Assembly (NCBI GenBank): GCA_030655795.1
Contig: JAUSPJ010000002.1
Location: 1 to 7,744 of the forward strand
Length of the DNA stretch: 7,744 nt
Direction of reading: 5' to 3'
From: Fidelibacterota bacterium
Lineage (GTDB): Bacteria > Fidelibacterota > UBA2242
Numbering within the stretch: the first letter of the stretch is position 1; each line of letters opens with the position of its first letter. Of this stretch, positions 1 through 6,574 are shown in pieces. The notes under the pieces were generated by a model that was not told the DNA's origin, did no database searches, and was given only the letters and a program-made list of their open reading frames with translations. A program made the translations under genes and the position numbers.

Positions 1-716
1 GCCCAGAGATCAATTAACAACGTATCGCCTTTTTTAATCGTATAGGTATTTTCCTCGGTCGGTTCAAAATGGGGGTCGGCCGGATGATCATTGACGCCAA
101 TAATCGGATGATCACCATCGTCGGTAAGCCCCTCCTCTTCAAATCGTTTTACAATATATCGCTGGGCCTCGTACTCGGTGATCTTTTCATTTGCCCGGAT
201 TTTCCTGCCGATAAGTTCAAAAACTTCATCTTTTATTTGTTGAACCTTCTCTCCTGCCTCCAGATGGGCTTTGTATCCTTCTCCGTCAATAACTGCTTCA
301 AAGGTCTGAACCAAATCTGCCGAAGAGACAACCGTTACACCGAACGATTGAATCAGTTCGACAGTTCCGGCATCCACAACCGACACGTAGGGTATATTAT
401 TTTTAGGAGAATACTGCATAGCGATCTGTCTGGTATTTACCAAAGTTTCACGAATAATCCGATGCAGGTCCTCCCACGAGCGATAGACTTCTTTCTTTCC
501 AGTCAGCGAATCCAGTTTCCTGGCTTCAACTGCTGAAACGATTCTGACCGGCTCGCCCTGAACCGGGATAAAATAAAACCAGCGTCTGGTCGTAAATTTT
601 GAGAAATCCAGCCCCAGAATCCGGTATGCCATCGCATCACGATGATGAAAGTCATAAAATAGCCAGCCGTCAATCCCTTTTTCTGAAATTGCTTTTTGAA
701 TTCGATCCAAATCCAT
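1..716 (-). CDS. M24-family Xaa-Pro aminopeptidase/prolidase-like protein (3' end outside window)
   Basis: Translating the complement from the ATG at 716-714 gives 238 uninterrupted residues that run off the left edge. Residues 1-140 look like the creatinase/prolidase N-terminal domain (MDLDRIQKAISEKGIDGWLF, then alternating strands and helices). From about 150 the M24 pita-bread catalytic fold starts, with a helix around KVQQIKDEVFELIG. A segment GDHPIIGVNDHPADPHFEPT is followed by GDTLLIDLW, where D236 sits at the place of the first metal-ligand Asp of M24 enzymes. The remaining Asp, His and Glu ligands would lie beyond the edge, so catalytic competence cannot be judged. Family members are cytosolic dimetal peptidases that cut N-terminal X-Pro bonds or X-Pro dipeptides. 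The start is supported by GAGGA five bases upstream. It follows the isochorismatase-like gene after 12 bases, so the two are very likely co-transcribed. The exact substrate is unknown. Confidence 0.88.
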   Translation of the reverse strand, partial: MDLDRIQKAISEKGIDGWLFYDFHHRDAMAYRILGLDFSKFTTRRWFYFIPVQGEPVRIVSAVEARKLDSLTGKKEVYRSWEDLHRIIRETLVNTRQIAMQYSPKNNIPYVSVVDAGTVELIQSFGVTVVSSADLVQTFEAVIDGEGYKAHLEAGEKVQQIKDEVFELIGRKIRANEKITEYEAQRYIVKRFEEEGLTDDGDHPIIGVNDHPADPHFEPTEENTYTIKKGDTLLIDLW

Positions 717-728
717 GAAAATCCTCAC

Positions 729-1271
729 TTATTTTATTATTGTTGATATATCTTTAAACCTGTCATGCTCGGAAGTTTTAACTAGCTCAAAGAGCGCCAT
801 CTCAACACTGCGCCGGTTTACACCTTCTTTCTCAAGAACCCGAATTGCCAGGTCCTTGTCACTCTGTTTCCTGCTTGATAAAGCATCCTCTATCAGATAA
901 ACGTCATATCCTGATTCTAAAAGATCAACACATGTTTGATATACACAGACATGAGTTTCAATACCGCTTATCAGCGCCTGTTTTCGATTATATTTGGCCA
1001 GAATCGACATAAAATTTTCATTAAAGCAGCAGGAAAAGGAGCGTTTTTCAACCGGTTCAATATCTAGAATCAATTCACGAATTGTCGAAACAGTCGGGCC
1101 AATTCCTTTGGGATACTGTTCCGTGATGATAATTGGAATTTCAAGGGTTTGTATTCCTTTTACTAACCTTGTCATAGATGTAATAAGTTCGTTATACCCA
1201 TCCATAACCGGTAACAGTTTCTGTTGGACATCAATGATCAGTAATACCGCTTGATTGCAGTCGAGTTTCAT
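729..1271 (-). CDS. Isochorismatase-like cysteine hydrolase, ISOC1/2-type
   Basis: This is a complete 180-residue protein, the usual length for the isochorismatase-like hydrolase superfamily. The catalytic triad is visible: D14 in VLLIIDVQQKLL, K76 in EPVEKRSF and the nucleophile C109 in SGIETHVCVYQT. The segment TEQYPKGIGPT (50-60) is typical of the ISOC1/ISOC2 subgroup rather than of true isochorismatases or nicotinamidases. No carrier-protein domain or signal peptide is seen, so it should be a small cytosolic hydrolase. The substrate cannot be read from the sequence; the superfamily handles amides, isochorismate and related compounds. The ATG at 1271-1269 is preceded only by a weak purine stretch (GGTCCAGAGAA). 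It is the first gene of a minus-strand pair with the M24 peptidase-like gene, and is transcribed away from the symporter. A link to aromatic or siderophore metabolism is not supported by its neighbours. Confidence 0.9.
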   Translation of the reverse strand: MKLDCNQAVLLIIDVQQKLLPVMDGYNELITSMTRLVKGIQTLEIPIIITEQYPKGIGPTVSTIRELILDIEPVEKRSFSCCFNENFMSILAKYNRKQALISGIETHVCVYQTCVDLLESGYDVYLIEDALSSRKQSDKDLAIRVLEKEGVNRRSVEMALFELVKTSEHDRFKDISTIIK

Positions 1272-1321
1272 TTCTCTGGACCTTGAATAGTTTCTGTAGT
1301 ACGTGACTGTAGCATCTGTCG

Positions 1322-1342
1322 CTGCACCTTGCGAAAGTGCAG
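1322..1342. repeat. Short inverted repeat in the leader of the minus-strand operon
   Basis: Perfect arms CTGCAC (1322-1327) and GTGCAG (1337-1342) enclose nine bases in which TT/AA can also pair. It lies 51 bases upstream of the isochorismatase-like start, on the downstream side of a TATAAT on the minus strand (1367-1362). It is followed on the plus strand by A6, not T, so it is not a plus-strand terminator. It could be an operator or a leader hairpin for the minus-strand operon. Function is inferred from position only. Confidence 0.35.
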
Positions 1343-1361
1343 AAAAAACAGTATGCAGATG

Positions 1362-1367
1362 ATTATA
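1362..1367 (-). promoter_or_regulatory. Candidate -10 element for the hydrolase/peptidase operon
   Basis: The complement of 1362-1367 reads TATAAT, a perfect -10 hexamer, about 90 bases upstream of the isochorismatase-like start. The region 17 bases further upstream is A-rich and has no good -35 match, so the call rests on the -10 and on the divergent gene layout. Confidence 0.3.
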
Positions 1368-1499
1368 AACAGAAGTAGAAGGTTTATTTTTGCTGATCGT
1401 TTCGGTTTCATAATATTAAATCTCAATCGCAGGTACTTTATCTCATTCTTTCACCTGAATATCAACTCTTTTTTACAGAATTTCAATAAAAATAATCTA

Positions 1500-1547
1500 A
1501 AAACAATTCATGGAAATTGTTTTGCTATTCAGCCATCATTTTATAAT
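1500..1547 (+). promoter_or_regulatory. Candidate symporter promoter with overlapping 9-bp inverted repeat
   Basis: A TATAAT at 1542-1547 lies about 32 bases before the symporter start. A TTGTTT at 1517-1522 could be the -35, though the 19-base spacer is long. This -35 falls inside a perfect inverted repeat: AAAACAATT (1500-1508) and AATTGTTTT (1515-1523), separated by CATGGA. A dyad covering the -35 is a typical place for a repressor, or for an activator that compensates a poor promoter. The hexamers and dyad are visible; the regulatory role is inferred. Confidence 0.45.
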
Positions 1548-1579
1548 TTTCAATGCGGAAATAACTACATGGAGTAAAA

Positions 1580-2821
1580 ATGTTTAGACCCGTCCTGAAT
1601 CAGTTAAAAAGAGTGTCATTGACAGCATGGATATTTATCGGAATTATTCTTGGCATACTATCGGGTATCACGCTTGGGGAAATAATTATTCCGGTGGCGA
1701 CGATTATTGGAGATTTGTTCCTCAGTCTGTTAAAAATGGTTATCATACCGTTAATATTCACATCGATCACCTCCGGAGTGCTTGGAATCGGAACATCGAA
1801 AAATCTCGGCAGACTTGGCTTAAAAACAATGGCATATTATGTAGCATCCAGTCTTATCGCCATCTTAACCGGTCTTTTATTAGTAAATATCATAAAGCCC
1901 GGAATCGGCGCTGAACTCGGTCTTACTGCGGATGTAAGTACTTCCGATATTACCGCAAGCAGCTTAGGCGATTTTTTATACAGAATAGTACCGGATAATC
2001 CAATATCCTCGATGGCAAATGGTGAAATCCTGCCGATCATTTTTTTCTGCATCATTTTAGGGGTCTTTATATCCAAATTAAATGATCGTCACCGAATCTT
2101 GCTGACCGATTTCTTCAATGCCGGATTTGAGGTAATGATGAGTATAACTCATTTTATCATCTGGTTTGCTCCATTAGGCGTCTTCGGACTGATTGCAAAA
2201 ATAACCGCAATAACCGGTTTAGAGGTTTTCCACACACTTGGGCTGTATTTTATTACAGTTCTGGCGGGATTGCTGATACATTATTCAATCAGTTTACCAT
2301 TATTTGTAATTATCCTTTCCAGAGAGAATCCGATCAGGCACCTGAAAAACATGAGTGTCGCATTATTAACGGCCTTTACCACGTCTTCTTCGTCCGCAAC
2401 CCTGCCCCTTACGCTGGAATGCGCTGAAAAGAATGCGGGTATTTCCAATAAAATATCCAGCTTTGTGCTGCCCCTCGGCGCCACAGTAAATATGGATGGA
2501 ACAGCGCTGTACGAATGTGTAGCCGCGATGTTCATTGCCCAGGTTTATGGCATCGAGTTAAACTTTGCCGCGCAATTTACAGTCGTCATCACAGCGCTAC
2601 TAACATCGATAGGCGCAGCGGGAATTCCAATGGCTGGACTCGTAATGATGACAATAATATTGAAAGCAGTTGGACTGCCCCTTGAAGGAATCGGGCTCAT
2701 CCTGGCAGTTGACATCATCCTGGATATGATTCGAACTTCAACTAATGTCTGGAGCGACAGCTGCGGCGCATTAATTATAGCAAAATCGGAAAAGGAATTA
2801 ACATATCCCAATAAGACTTAA
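1580..2821 (+). CDS. Glutamate/aspartate-type cation symporter (DAACS/SLC1 family, EAAT-like)
   Basis: This 413-residue integral membrane protein is close in length to archaeal GltPh (about 420). The SLC1 signatures occur in order: the HP1 serine-rich loop TTSSSSATLPLTL (267-279), TM7 NMDGTALYE (304-312), HP2 SIGAAGIPMAGLVMM (343-357), and TM8 with D378, D382, R385, T386, N389 and D393. These correspond to GltPh D390, D394, R397, T398, N401 and D405. R385 and D382 are the residues that bind the side-chain carboxylate and the amino group, so an acidic amino acid is a better guess than a C4-dicarboxylate. Wording around NMDGTALYE and AAGIPxAGLV is nearer to animal EAATs than to E. coli GltP. 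TM8 reads NVWSD where NVxGD is usual. It probably drives inner-membrane uptake with Na+ or H+. The start has GGAG five bases upstream. It is monocistronic, as a 620-base gap follows. Confidence 0.95.
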   Translation: MFRPVLNQLKRVSLTAWIFIGIILGILSGITLGEIIIPVATIIGDLFLSLLKMVIIPLIFTSITSGVLGIGTSKNLGRLGLKTMAYYVASSLIAILTGLLLVNIIKPGIGAELGLTADVSTSDITASSLGDFLYRIVPDNPISSMANGEILPIIFFCIILGVFISKLNDRHRILLTDFFNAGFEVMMSITHFIIWFAPLGVFGLIAKITAITGLEVFHTLGLYFITVLAGLLIHYSISLPLFVIILSRENPIRHLKNMSVALLTAFTTSSSSATLPLTLECAEKNAGISNKISSFVLPLGATVNMDGTALYECVAAMFIAQVYGIELNFAAQFTVVITALLTSIGAAGIPMAGLVMMTIILKAVGLPLEGIGLILAVDIILDMIRTSTNVWSDSCGALIIAKSEKELTYPNKT

Positions 2822-2892
2822 CATAAATATTTCCCTTGATTTATAAGATACGTGAAAATATATTAAAAACATGGAAATTCAATTAAAATTGA

Positions 2893-2979
2893 GTCAATAG
2901 CTGGCATATTTTGACTGCTAACTTAAAGAGATCTCTGCGAGATAAGGCTGATATGATGGAAATATTTCTAGCTATTGAC
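2893..2979. repeat. Imperfect long inverted repeat (about 87 bp) with an inner palindrome
   Basis: GTCAATAGCT (2893-2902) is the exact reverse complement of AGCTATTGAC (2970-2979). After a 3/4-base internal mismatch, ATATTT (2906-2911) pairs with AAATAT (2960-2965). The 48-base loop contains the perfect 10-bp palindrome AGAGATCTCT (2927-2936). It starts 72 bases after the symporter stop and has no T-run, so it does not look like a standard terminator. It may be a small dispersed palindromic element or a structured leader. In AT-rich DNA some of this pairing can be chance. Confidence 0.45.
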
Positions 2980-2997
2980 AAGTTAACTGGATTCCTC

Positions 2998-3081
2998 AAA
3001 TCGGTAGTTTCTTTTATTTTGCGATAAACCAAAATATCAGTACGAAGAATAATTCTTTTAAAATCGAACGAACTACCATTT
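2998..3081. repeat. Palindromic unit with two inner hairpins (three-way-junction-like)
   Basis: The outer arms are AAAT-C-GGTAGTT (2998-3009) and AACTACC-ATTT (3071-3081), pairing over 11 bp with C3002 bulged. Inside are two further perfect hairpins: TATTTTG/CAAAATA (3015-3021 and 3030-3036) and AAGAAT-A-ATTCTT (3045-3057). The nested arrangement would fold as a closing stem with two side hairpins. No ORF or known RNA family is recognised, and it lacks the core boxes of an integron attC site. Whether it acts as RNA or DNA, or at all, is unknown. Confidence 0.4.
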
Positions 3082-3126
3082 TAGGAAAATTAATATGGAG
3101 ATTTCCACTATAAAAATACTTGCGCC

Positions 3127-3149
3127 GTGTCAATGCCGAGCGTTGACAC
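3127..3149. repeat. 23-bp inverted repeat, left copy flanking the R-M gene
   Basis: Perfect 7-bp arms GTGTCAA (3127-3133) and TTGACAC (3143-3149) enclose TGCCGAGCG. A near-identical unit lies just after the R-M gene at 6530-6551 in the same orientation, with the same left arm and the shared loop core CGAGC. Homology does not extend beyond the unit on either side, so it is a short discrete repeat rather than the end of a long duplication. It could be a dispersed palindromic element or mark the border of an inserted cassette. Confidence 0.6.
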
Positions 3150-3203
3150 TAGATTGGGAACTACTGCGACCTGTTTGGAACAGCATCGTTCCTATAAAAA
3201 GAT

Positions 3204-3386
3204 GTGATGCTTCCTAAAGATCAGGCGCCCGGTATTGGCGGAAACACTGCAATTGAGGCGGTAAGAGCAGATCAGGAATTAAAAATGGAAATACGCGACG
3301 CCGGAGAAAACTTATCGTTGACATTCGTAATTGAACTTCGTAAAATGACAACAAATGAGATAAACCGGAACAAGAAAAAAGCCTAA
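3204..3386 (+). CDS. Small hypothetical ORF upstream of the R-M gene (doubtful)
   Basis: A 60-codon ORF starts at GTG (3204) or the adjacent ATG (3207). No clear ribosome binding site is seen. The product has a mixed first half (EAVRADQELKMEIRDAG, then LSLTFVIELRKM) and a basic tail (NEINRNKKKA). I do not recognise a family. A decayed IS3-type OrfA was considered because of the EAVRADQ and NEINRNKK strings, but the spacing does not fit. It is in the same frame as the R-M gene, separated from it by two stops and a 15-codon ORF. A strong promoter candidate (3318-3346) lies inside it and argues that this stretch may serve as upstream DNA. It may be a remnant or noncoding. Confidence 0.3.
   Translation: MMLPKDQAPGIGGNTAIEAVRADQELKMEIRDAGENLSLTFVIELRKMTTNEINRNKKKA
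3318..3346 (+). promoter_or_regulatory. Near-consensus sigma70 promoter for the R-M gene
   Basis: TTGACA (3318-3323) matches the -35 consensus exactly and TAAAAT (3341-3346) matches the -10 in five of six positions, with an exact 17-base spacer. Transcription would begin near 3353, leaving a leader of about 90 bases before the methyltransferase-nuclease ATG. It is the best promoter-like string I noticed in the window and would give the R-M gene its own transcript, independent of the symporter 0.6 kb upstream. Confidence 0.6.
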
Positions 3387-3389
3387 AAG

Positions 3390-3437
3390 ATGAAGAAAGA
3401 GGCATTGAAAAGAGATTTTAATAACGATGAAAAGTAA
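3390..3437 (+). CDS. Possible 15-codon leader peptide ORF
   Basis: ATG at 3390 to TAA at 3435-3437 encodes MKKEALKRDFNNDEK. It lies wholly in the predicted leader downstream of the 3318-3346 promoter and stops six bases before the R-M start, in the same frame. The R-M ATG itself has no good Shine-Dalgarno sequence, so coupling or reinitiation from this short ORF is conceivable. An N-terminal extension cut off by a nonsense mutation is an alternative. At this length chance cannot be excluded. Confidence 0.22.
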   Translation: MKKEALKRDFNNDEK

Positions 3438-3443
3438 CTAATT

Positions 3444-6400
3444 ATGCAACAAATATTCGAAAAATATATTCTATCTATTTCCTCTAAATTTGCTCACGAA
3501 GAAACAAGTGAAATGGGTTATCGCACCGATTTTGAGATTTTAATCAAAGGTATTTTTGAGTCAATCAATGTTAAGCGCATAGATCATGATGCAAGAGCTA
3601 AACAAGGGAATAAGCCGGACTTTATTGTACTAAATTATGATGTGCCAATTCTATATATTGAAACAAAAGACATTGGCGTATCTCTATACAAAATCGAGAA
3701 ATCCGAACAGATAACCCGGTATTACGGTTATGCAAATTTAGTTCTAACGGATTATCTTGAATTTAGGTTTTATAGAAACGGTAAGCGTTACGAATGCCCA
3801 ATAAAAATTGCGAATTATGATATCAAACATCGCACCATTTCATCTATTCCGGAAAGTTATGGGCATGTTGCTAAAACATTGGTTGATTTCGCACAATCAC
3901 ATAAAGAGCCAATACGATCAGGAGAACACCTCTCGAAGATCATGGGAGGAAAAGCGCAAAGAATCAGAGATAACGTCAGACAATTTCTCAGTAATGAGTC
4001 AGAAAAAAACGCTGAGATAATGCGTGTTTATACTACTTTAAAAAAACTCCTTGTTCACGATCTGACACAAGATTCCTTTGCGGATATGTATGCGCAAACA
4101 TTAGTGTATGGACTCTTTGTCGCGCGTTACTATGATGATACTCCAGCAACATTGACTCGCCAAGAAGCCCGTGACCTGATTCCGAAGTCAAACCCACTTC
4201 TTCGGCATTTCTTTGATCATATAGTTGGACCCGATTTCGATAAACGACTTGAGTATATCGTAAATGAGTTGTGCGAAGTTTTCACACATGCAGATGTTCC
4301 AGAACTCATGAAACAGTATTTCCAGGATGATTTATGGGGGAAAACCCATGAAGGTCCAGACCCGGTTATTCATTTTTATGAAGACTTTTTAAAAGAATAC
4401 GACCCCGCCCTTCGTAAAAAACTTGGCGCTTTCTATACGCCCTTGCCAGTAGTGCGTTTCATTGTGCGTTCCGTTGATTATCTCCTTGAAAATGATTTTG
4501 GTCTTGCGTCTGGTTTGGCCGATACATCCAAAACGGCAACTGGTGTGCATCGGGTTCAAATTCTTGATCCGGCTGTGGGGACAGGAACCTTCATCAGCGC
4601 CACTATCAGAATCATATACGAAAGGTTACTTAAAAACGATCAGAAGGGACGCTGGCCTGCTTATGTACATCACGACCTGCTTCCGCGTCTGCACGGTTTT
4701 GAACTTATGATGGCGCCCTATACAATAGCGCATCTGAAGCTGAGCATGGCGTTTAAGGAAACGGGGTTCTGGAATTTCCATCGCCGTCTTGGTATTTATC
4801 TTACTAACTCCCTTGAAGAAGGTGCCACTCAGACAGACCTGTTCACAGGTTTTGGTTTTGCTGAAAGTATCGCTGAAGAATCCAAAGAGGCCTCAGTAAT
4901 AAAAAATAAAACGCCGATTATGGTTATTATTGGCAATCCACCCTATTCTGGCGAATCAAACAATGCATCCTATAAAGGCAATAACGTTTATAAAGTAGAA
5001 CCGAGAGGGGGCAAATTACAGGAACGCAATTCCAAATGGCTTAATGATGACTATGTCAAATTTATAAGATTTGCTGAGAGCATGGTTGAAAAAACAGGCG
5101 AAGGCATTGTCGCCATGATTACCGCTCATGGCTACCTGGATAACCCAACATTCCGGGGAATGCGCTATCACCTCATGCAAACCTTCGATGATATTTATGT
5201 TCTAGATCTGCACGGGAATGCTAATAAAAAAGAGCAAGCCCCCGACGGAAGCGAGGATAAAAATGTATTTGATATAAAACAAGGTGTCGCAATATTTGTT
5301 GGACTAAAACATAGAGAAAAATCCGCCAGTAAACACGGAAAAATATTTCGTGCCGATTGTTTCGGGACCCGTAAATCAAAGTTTAAATACCTCAACGATA
5401 ATTCGTTGGAAACAATAGGCTGGGAGGAGATTGTTCAATCCGCACCGAATTATGAATGGGTTGTTCGAGATACAATTAAATTGAGCGAATATCAAAAAGG
5501 GTTTTCCGTCAATGATCTATTCTCGGTTTCAAGTGTAGGTATTGTTACTTCACGCGACGATTTCGTGATTGATTATGATGAAAATATTCTCAAAAAGCGG
5601 ATCAATGATTTTCTTGCGAGTTCAATACCACAAGAGGCACTTAAAAAATATGGATTAAAAGAAAATCTAAAATGGAAAGCTGTAAATGCACTAAAACATA
5701 ATTTTGATGAACATAATATTTTACCTGTTAGTTATCGGCCATTTGATAATCGTTTTGTGTATTATCACGATGATTTTATAGAGCGATCTAGAAAAGAGGT
5801 TATGAAAAATTTAAAGAAAGAAAATCTTTCATTAATTGTGCTTCGTCAGATAAAATCTGGCAAGACATATCAACACACTTTCTTATCAAAACATATTACA
5901 GAGTCAACTCTAGTTTCAAATAAAACCAGTGAAATTGATTATGTTTTACCTCTTTATCTCTATGCCGAAGACGGATCAAAAATTCCAAATCTCAAAAAAG
6001 AAATAGTTGCTGAGATTGAAAAAATTGTCGGCAAAGTTACACCTGAAGATGTTTTTGACTATGTCTATGCAGTTCTTCATTCGCCGAGATATCGTGAAAA
6101 ATATAAGGAATTTCTGAAAATTGATTTTCCGCGCGTACCATATCCGCAGGACACTCAAAGTTTTAAAGAACTAATCGTATTCGGCGCTGAATTGCGTTCA
6201 CTTCACCTTCTTGAATCACCAAAGGTAAACCGGTTCATCACCATCTATCTAATTGCAGGATCAGATATCGTTGAAAAATTAGTTTACAAATATGGTAATG
6301 TATTTATCAACCAAGATCAGTTTTTCGGTAATGTTCCAGAATCTGCGTGGAATTTCTATATCGGCGGCTATCAGCCAGCCCAAAAATGGCTCAAAGACCG

Positions 6401-6515
6401 TAAAGGCCGAACTCTCACTAATGCTGACATAGAGCATTATCAAAAAATAATTGTGGCGCTTACAGAAACGGAGAGAATTATGATGGAAATTGATCAAATA
6501 ATTATCTTTCCATGA
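3444..6515 (+). CDS. Single-polypeptide restriction enzyme/N6-adenine DNA methyltransferase (type IIG-like with type ISP-like C-terminus)
   Basis: The protein has 1023 residues. The N-terminal nuclease carries a PD-ExK motif: P58-D59 in GNKPDFIV and E73-T-K75 in LYIETKDIG. A helical linker (about 160-320) leads to the methyltransferase. Motif X is LGAFYTPLPVVRFI (328-340), the SAM-binding motif I is ILDPAVGTGTFI (373-384), HGFELMMAPY is at 417-426, and the catalytic motif IV is GNPPYSG (497-503), an N6-adenine type. The C-terminal half carries signatures I associate with type ISP specificity domains: VSYRPFDNRFVYY (762-774), FDYVYAVLHSPRYREKY (871-887) and WNFYIGGYQPAQKWLKDRKG (969-988). The latter part should choose the DNA target. 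No Walker or DExx helicase block is present, unlike LlaGI/LlaBIII ISP enzymes. It should methylate host DNA and cut unmodified DNA alone; no separate R, M or S gene is nearby. An in-frame TAA at 3435-3437 makes ATG 3444 the only sensible start. Confidence 0.93.
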   Translation: MQQIFEKYILSISSKFAHEETSEMGYRTDFEILIKGIFESINVKRIDHDARAKQGNKPDFIVLNYDVPILYIETKDIGVSLYKIEKSEQITRYYGYANLVLTDYLEFRFYRNGKRYECPIKIANYDIKHRTISSIPESYGHVAKTLVDFAQSHKEPIRSGEHLSKIMGGKAQRIRDNVRQFLSNESEKNAEIMRVYTTLKKLLVHDLTQDSFADMYAQTLVYGLFVARYYDDTPATLTRQEARDLIPKSNPLLRHFFDHIVGPDFDKRLEYIVNELCEVFTHADVPELMKQYFQDDLWGKTHEGPDPVIHFYEDFLKEYDPALRKKLGAFYTPLPVVRFIVRSVDYLLENDFGLASGLADTSKTATGVHRVQILDPAVGTGTFISATIRIIYERLLKNDQKGRWPAYVHHDLLPRLHGFELMMAPYTIAHLKLSMAFKETGFWNFHRRLGIYLTNSLEEGATQTDLFTGFGFAESIAEESKEASVIKNKTPIMVIIGNPPYSGESNNASYKGNNVYKVEPRGGKLQERNSKWLNDDYVKFIRFAESMVEKTGEGIVAMITAHGYLDNPTFRGMRYHLMQTFDDIYVLDLHGNANKKEQAPDGSEDKNVFDIKQGVAIFVGLKHREKSASKHGKIFRADCFGTRKSKFKYLNDNSLETIGWEEIVQSAPNYEWVVRDTIKLSEYQKGFSVNDLFSVSSVGIVTSRDDFVIDYDENILKKRINDFLASSIPQEALKKYGLKENLKWKAVNALKHNFDEHNILPVSYRPFDNRFVYYHDDFIERSRKEVMKNLKKENLSLIVLRQIKSGKTYQHTFLSKHITESTLVSNKTSEIDYVLPLYLYAEDGSKIPNLKKEIVAEIEKIVGKVTPEDVFDYVYAVLHSPRYREKYKEFLKIDFPRVPYPQDTQSFKELIVFGAELRSLHLLESPKVNRFITIYLIAGSDIVEKLVYKYGNVFINQDQFFGNVPESAWNFYIGGYQPAQKWLKDRKGRTLTNADIEHYQKIIVALTETERIMMEIDQIIIFP

Positions 6516-6529
6516 CCAAATTCCACAAT

Positions 6530-6551
6530 GTGTCAACACGAGCATTGATAC
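6530..6551. repeat. 22-bp inverted repeat, right copy flanking the R-M gene
   Basis: Arms GTGTCAA (6530-6536) and TTGATAC (6545-6551) enclose CACGAGCA. This is a near copy of 3127-3149. The single C-to-T change in the right arm keeps a G-U pair if the plus strand is transcribed. It begins 15 bases after the R-M stop. No T-run follows, so it is not a normal intrinsic terminator, though it could protect the 3' end of the transcript. Confidence 0.6.
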
Positions 6552-6574
6552 GAGGTGAATAAATTAGAAGCCTT

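Noticed and set aside
69..536. 155-codon plus-strand ORF
   Set aside because: It lies opposite the M24 peptidase-like gene, whose minus-strand frame is continuous and has recognisable motifs. The plus-strand product has no family features.
1329..1577. 82-codon plus-strand ORF before the symporter
   Set aside because: It covers the AT-rich divergent promoter region, has no ribosome binding site and low-complexity composition, and overlaps the candidate promoter and dyad.
1837..2811. Antisense ORFs within the symporter gene
   Set aside because: They are complementary-strand shadows of a well-supported membrane protein, with no independent start signals or motifs.
2998..3081. Integron attC site
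   Set aside because: The size and folded shape are suggestive, but the outer arms (GGTAGTT/AACTACC) lack the GTTRRRY and RYYYAAC core boxes, and no integrase or cassette array is present.
3204..3437. Degenerate IS3-family OrfA before the R-M gene
   Set aside because: Strings such as EAVRADQ and NEINRNKK recall OrfA helix-turn-helix proteins, but the spacing between them is about 13 residues too long, no second ORF follows, and no terminal repeats match.
6516..6560. Rho-independent terminator after the R-M gene
   Set aside because: The hairpin at 6530-6551 is not followed by a T-run on the plus strand and has only a 7-bp, not GC-rich stem.
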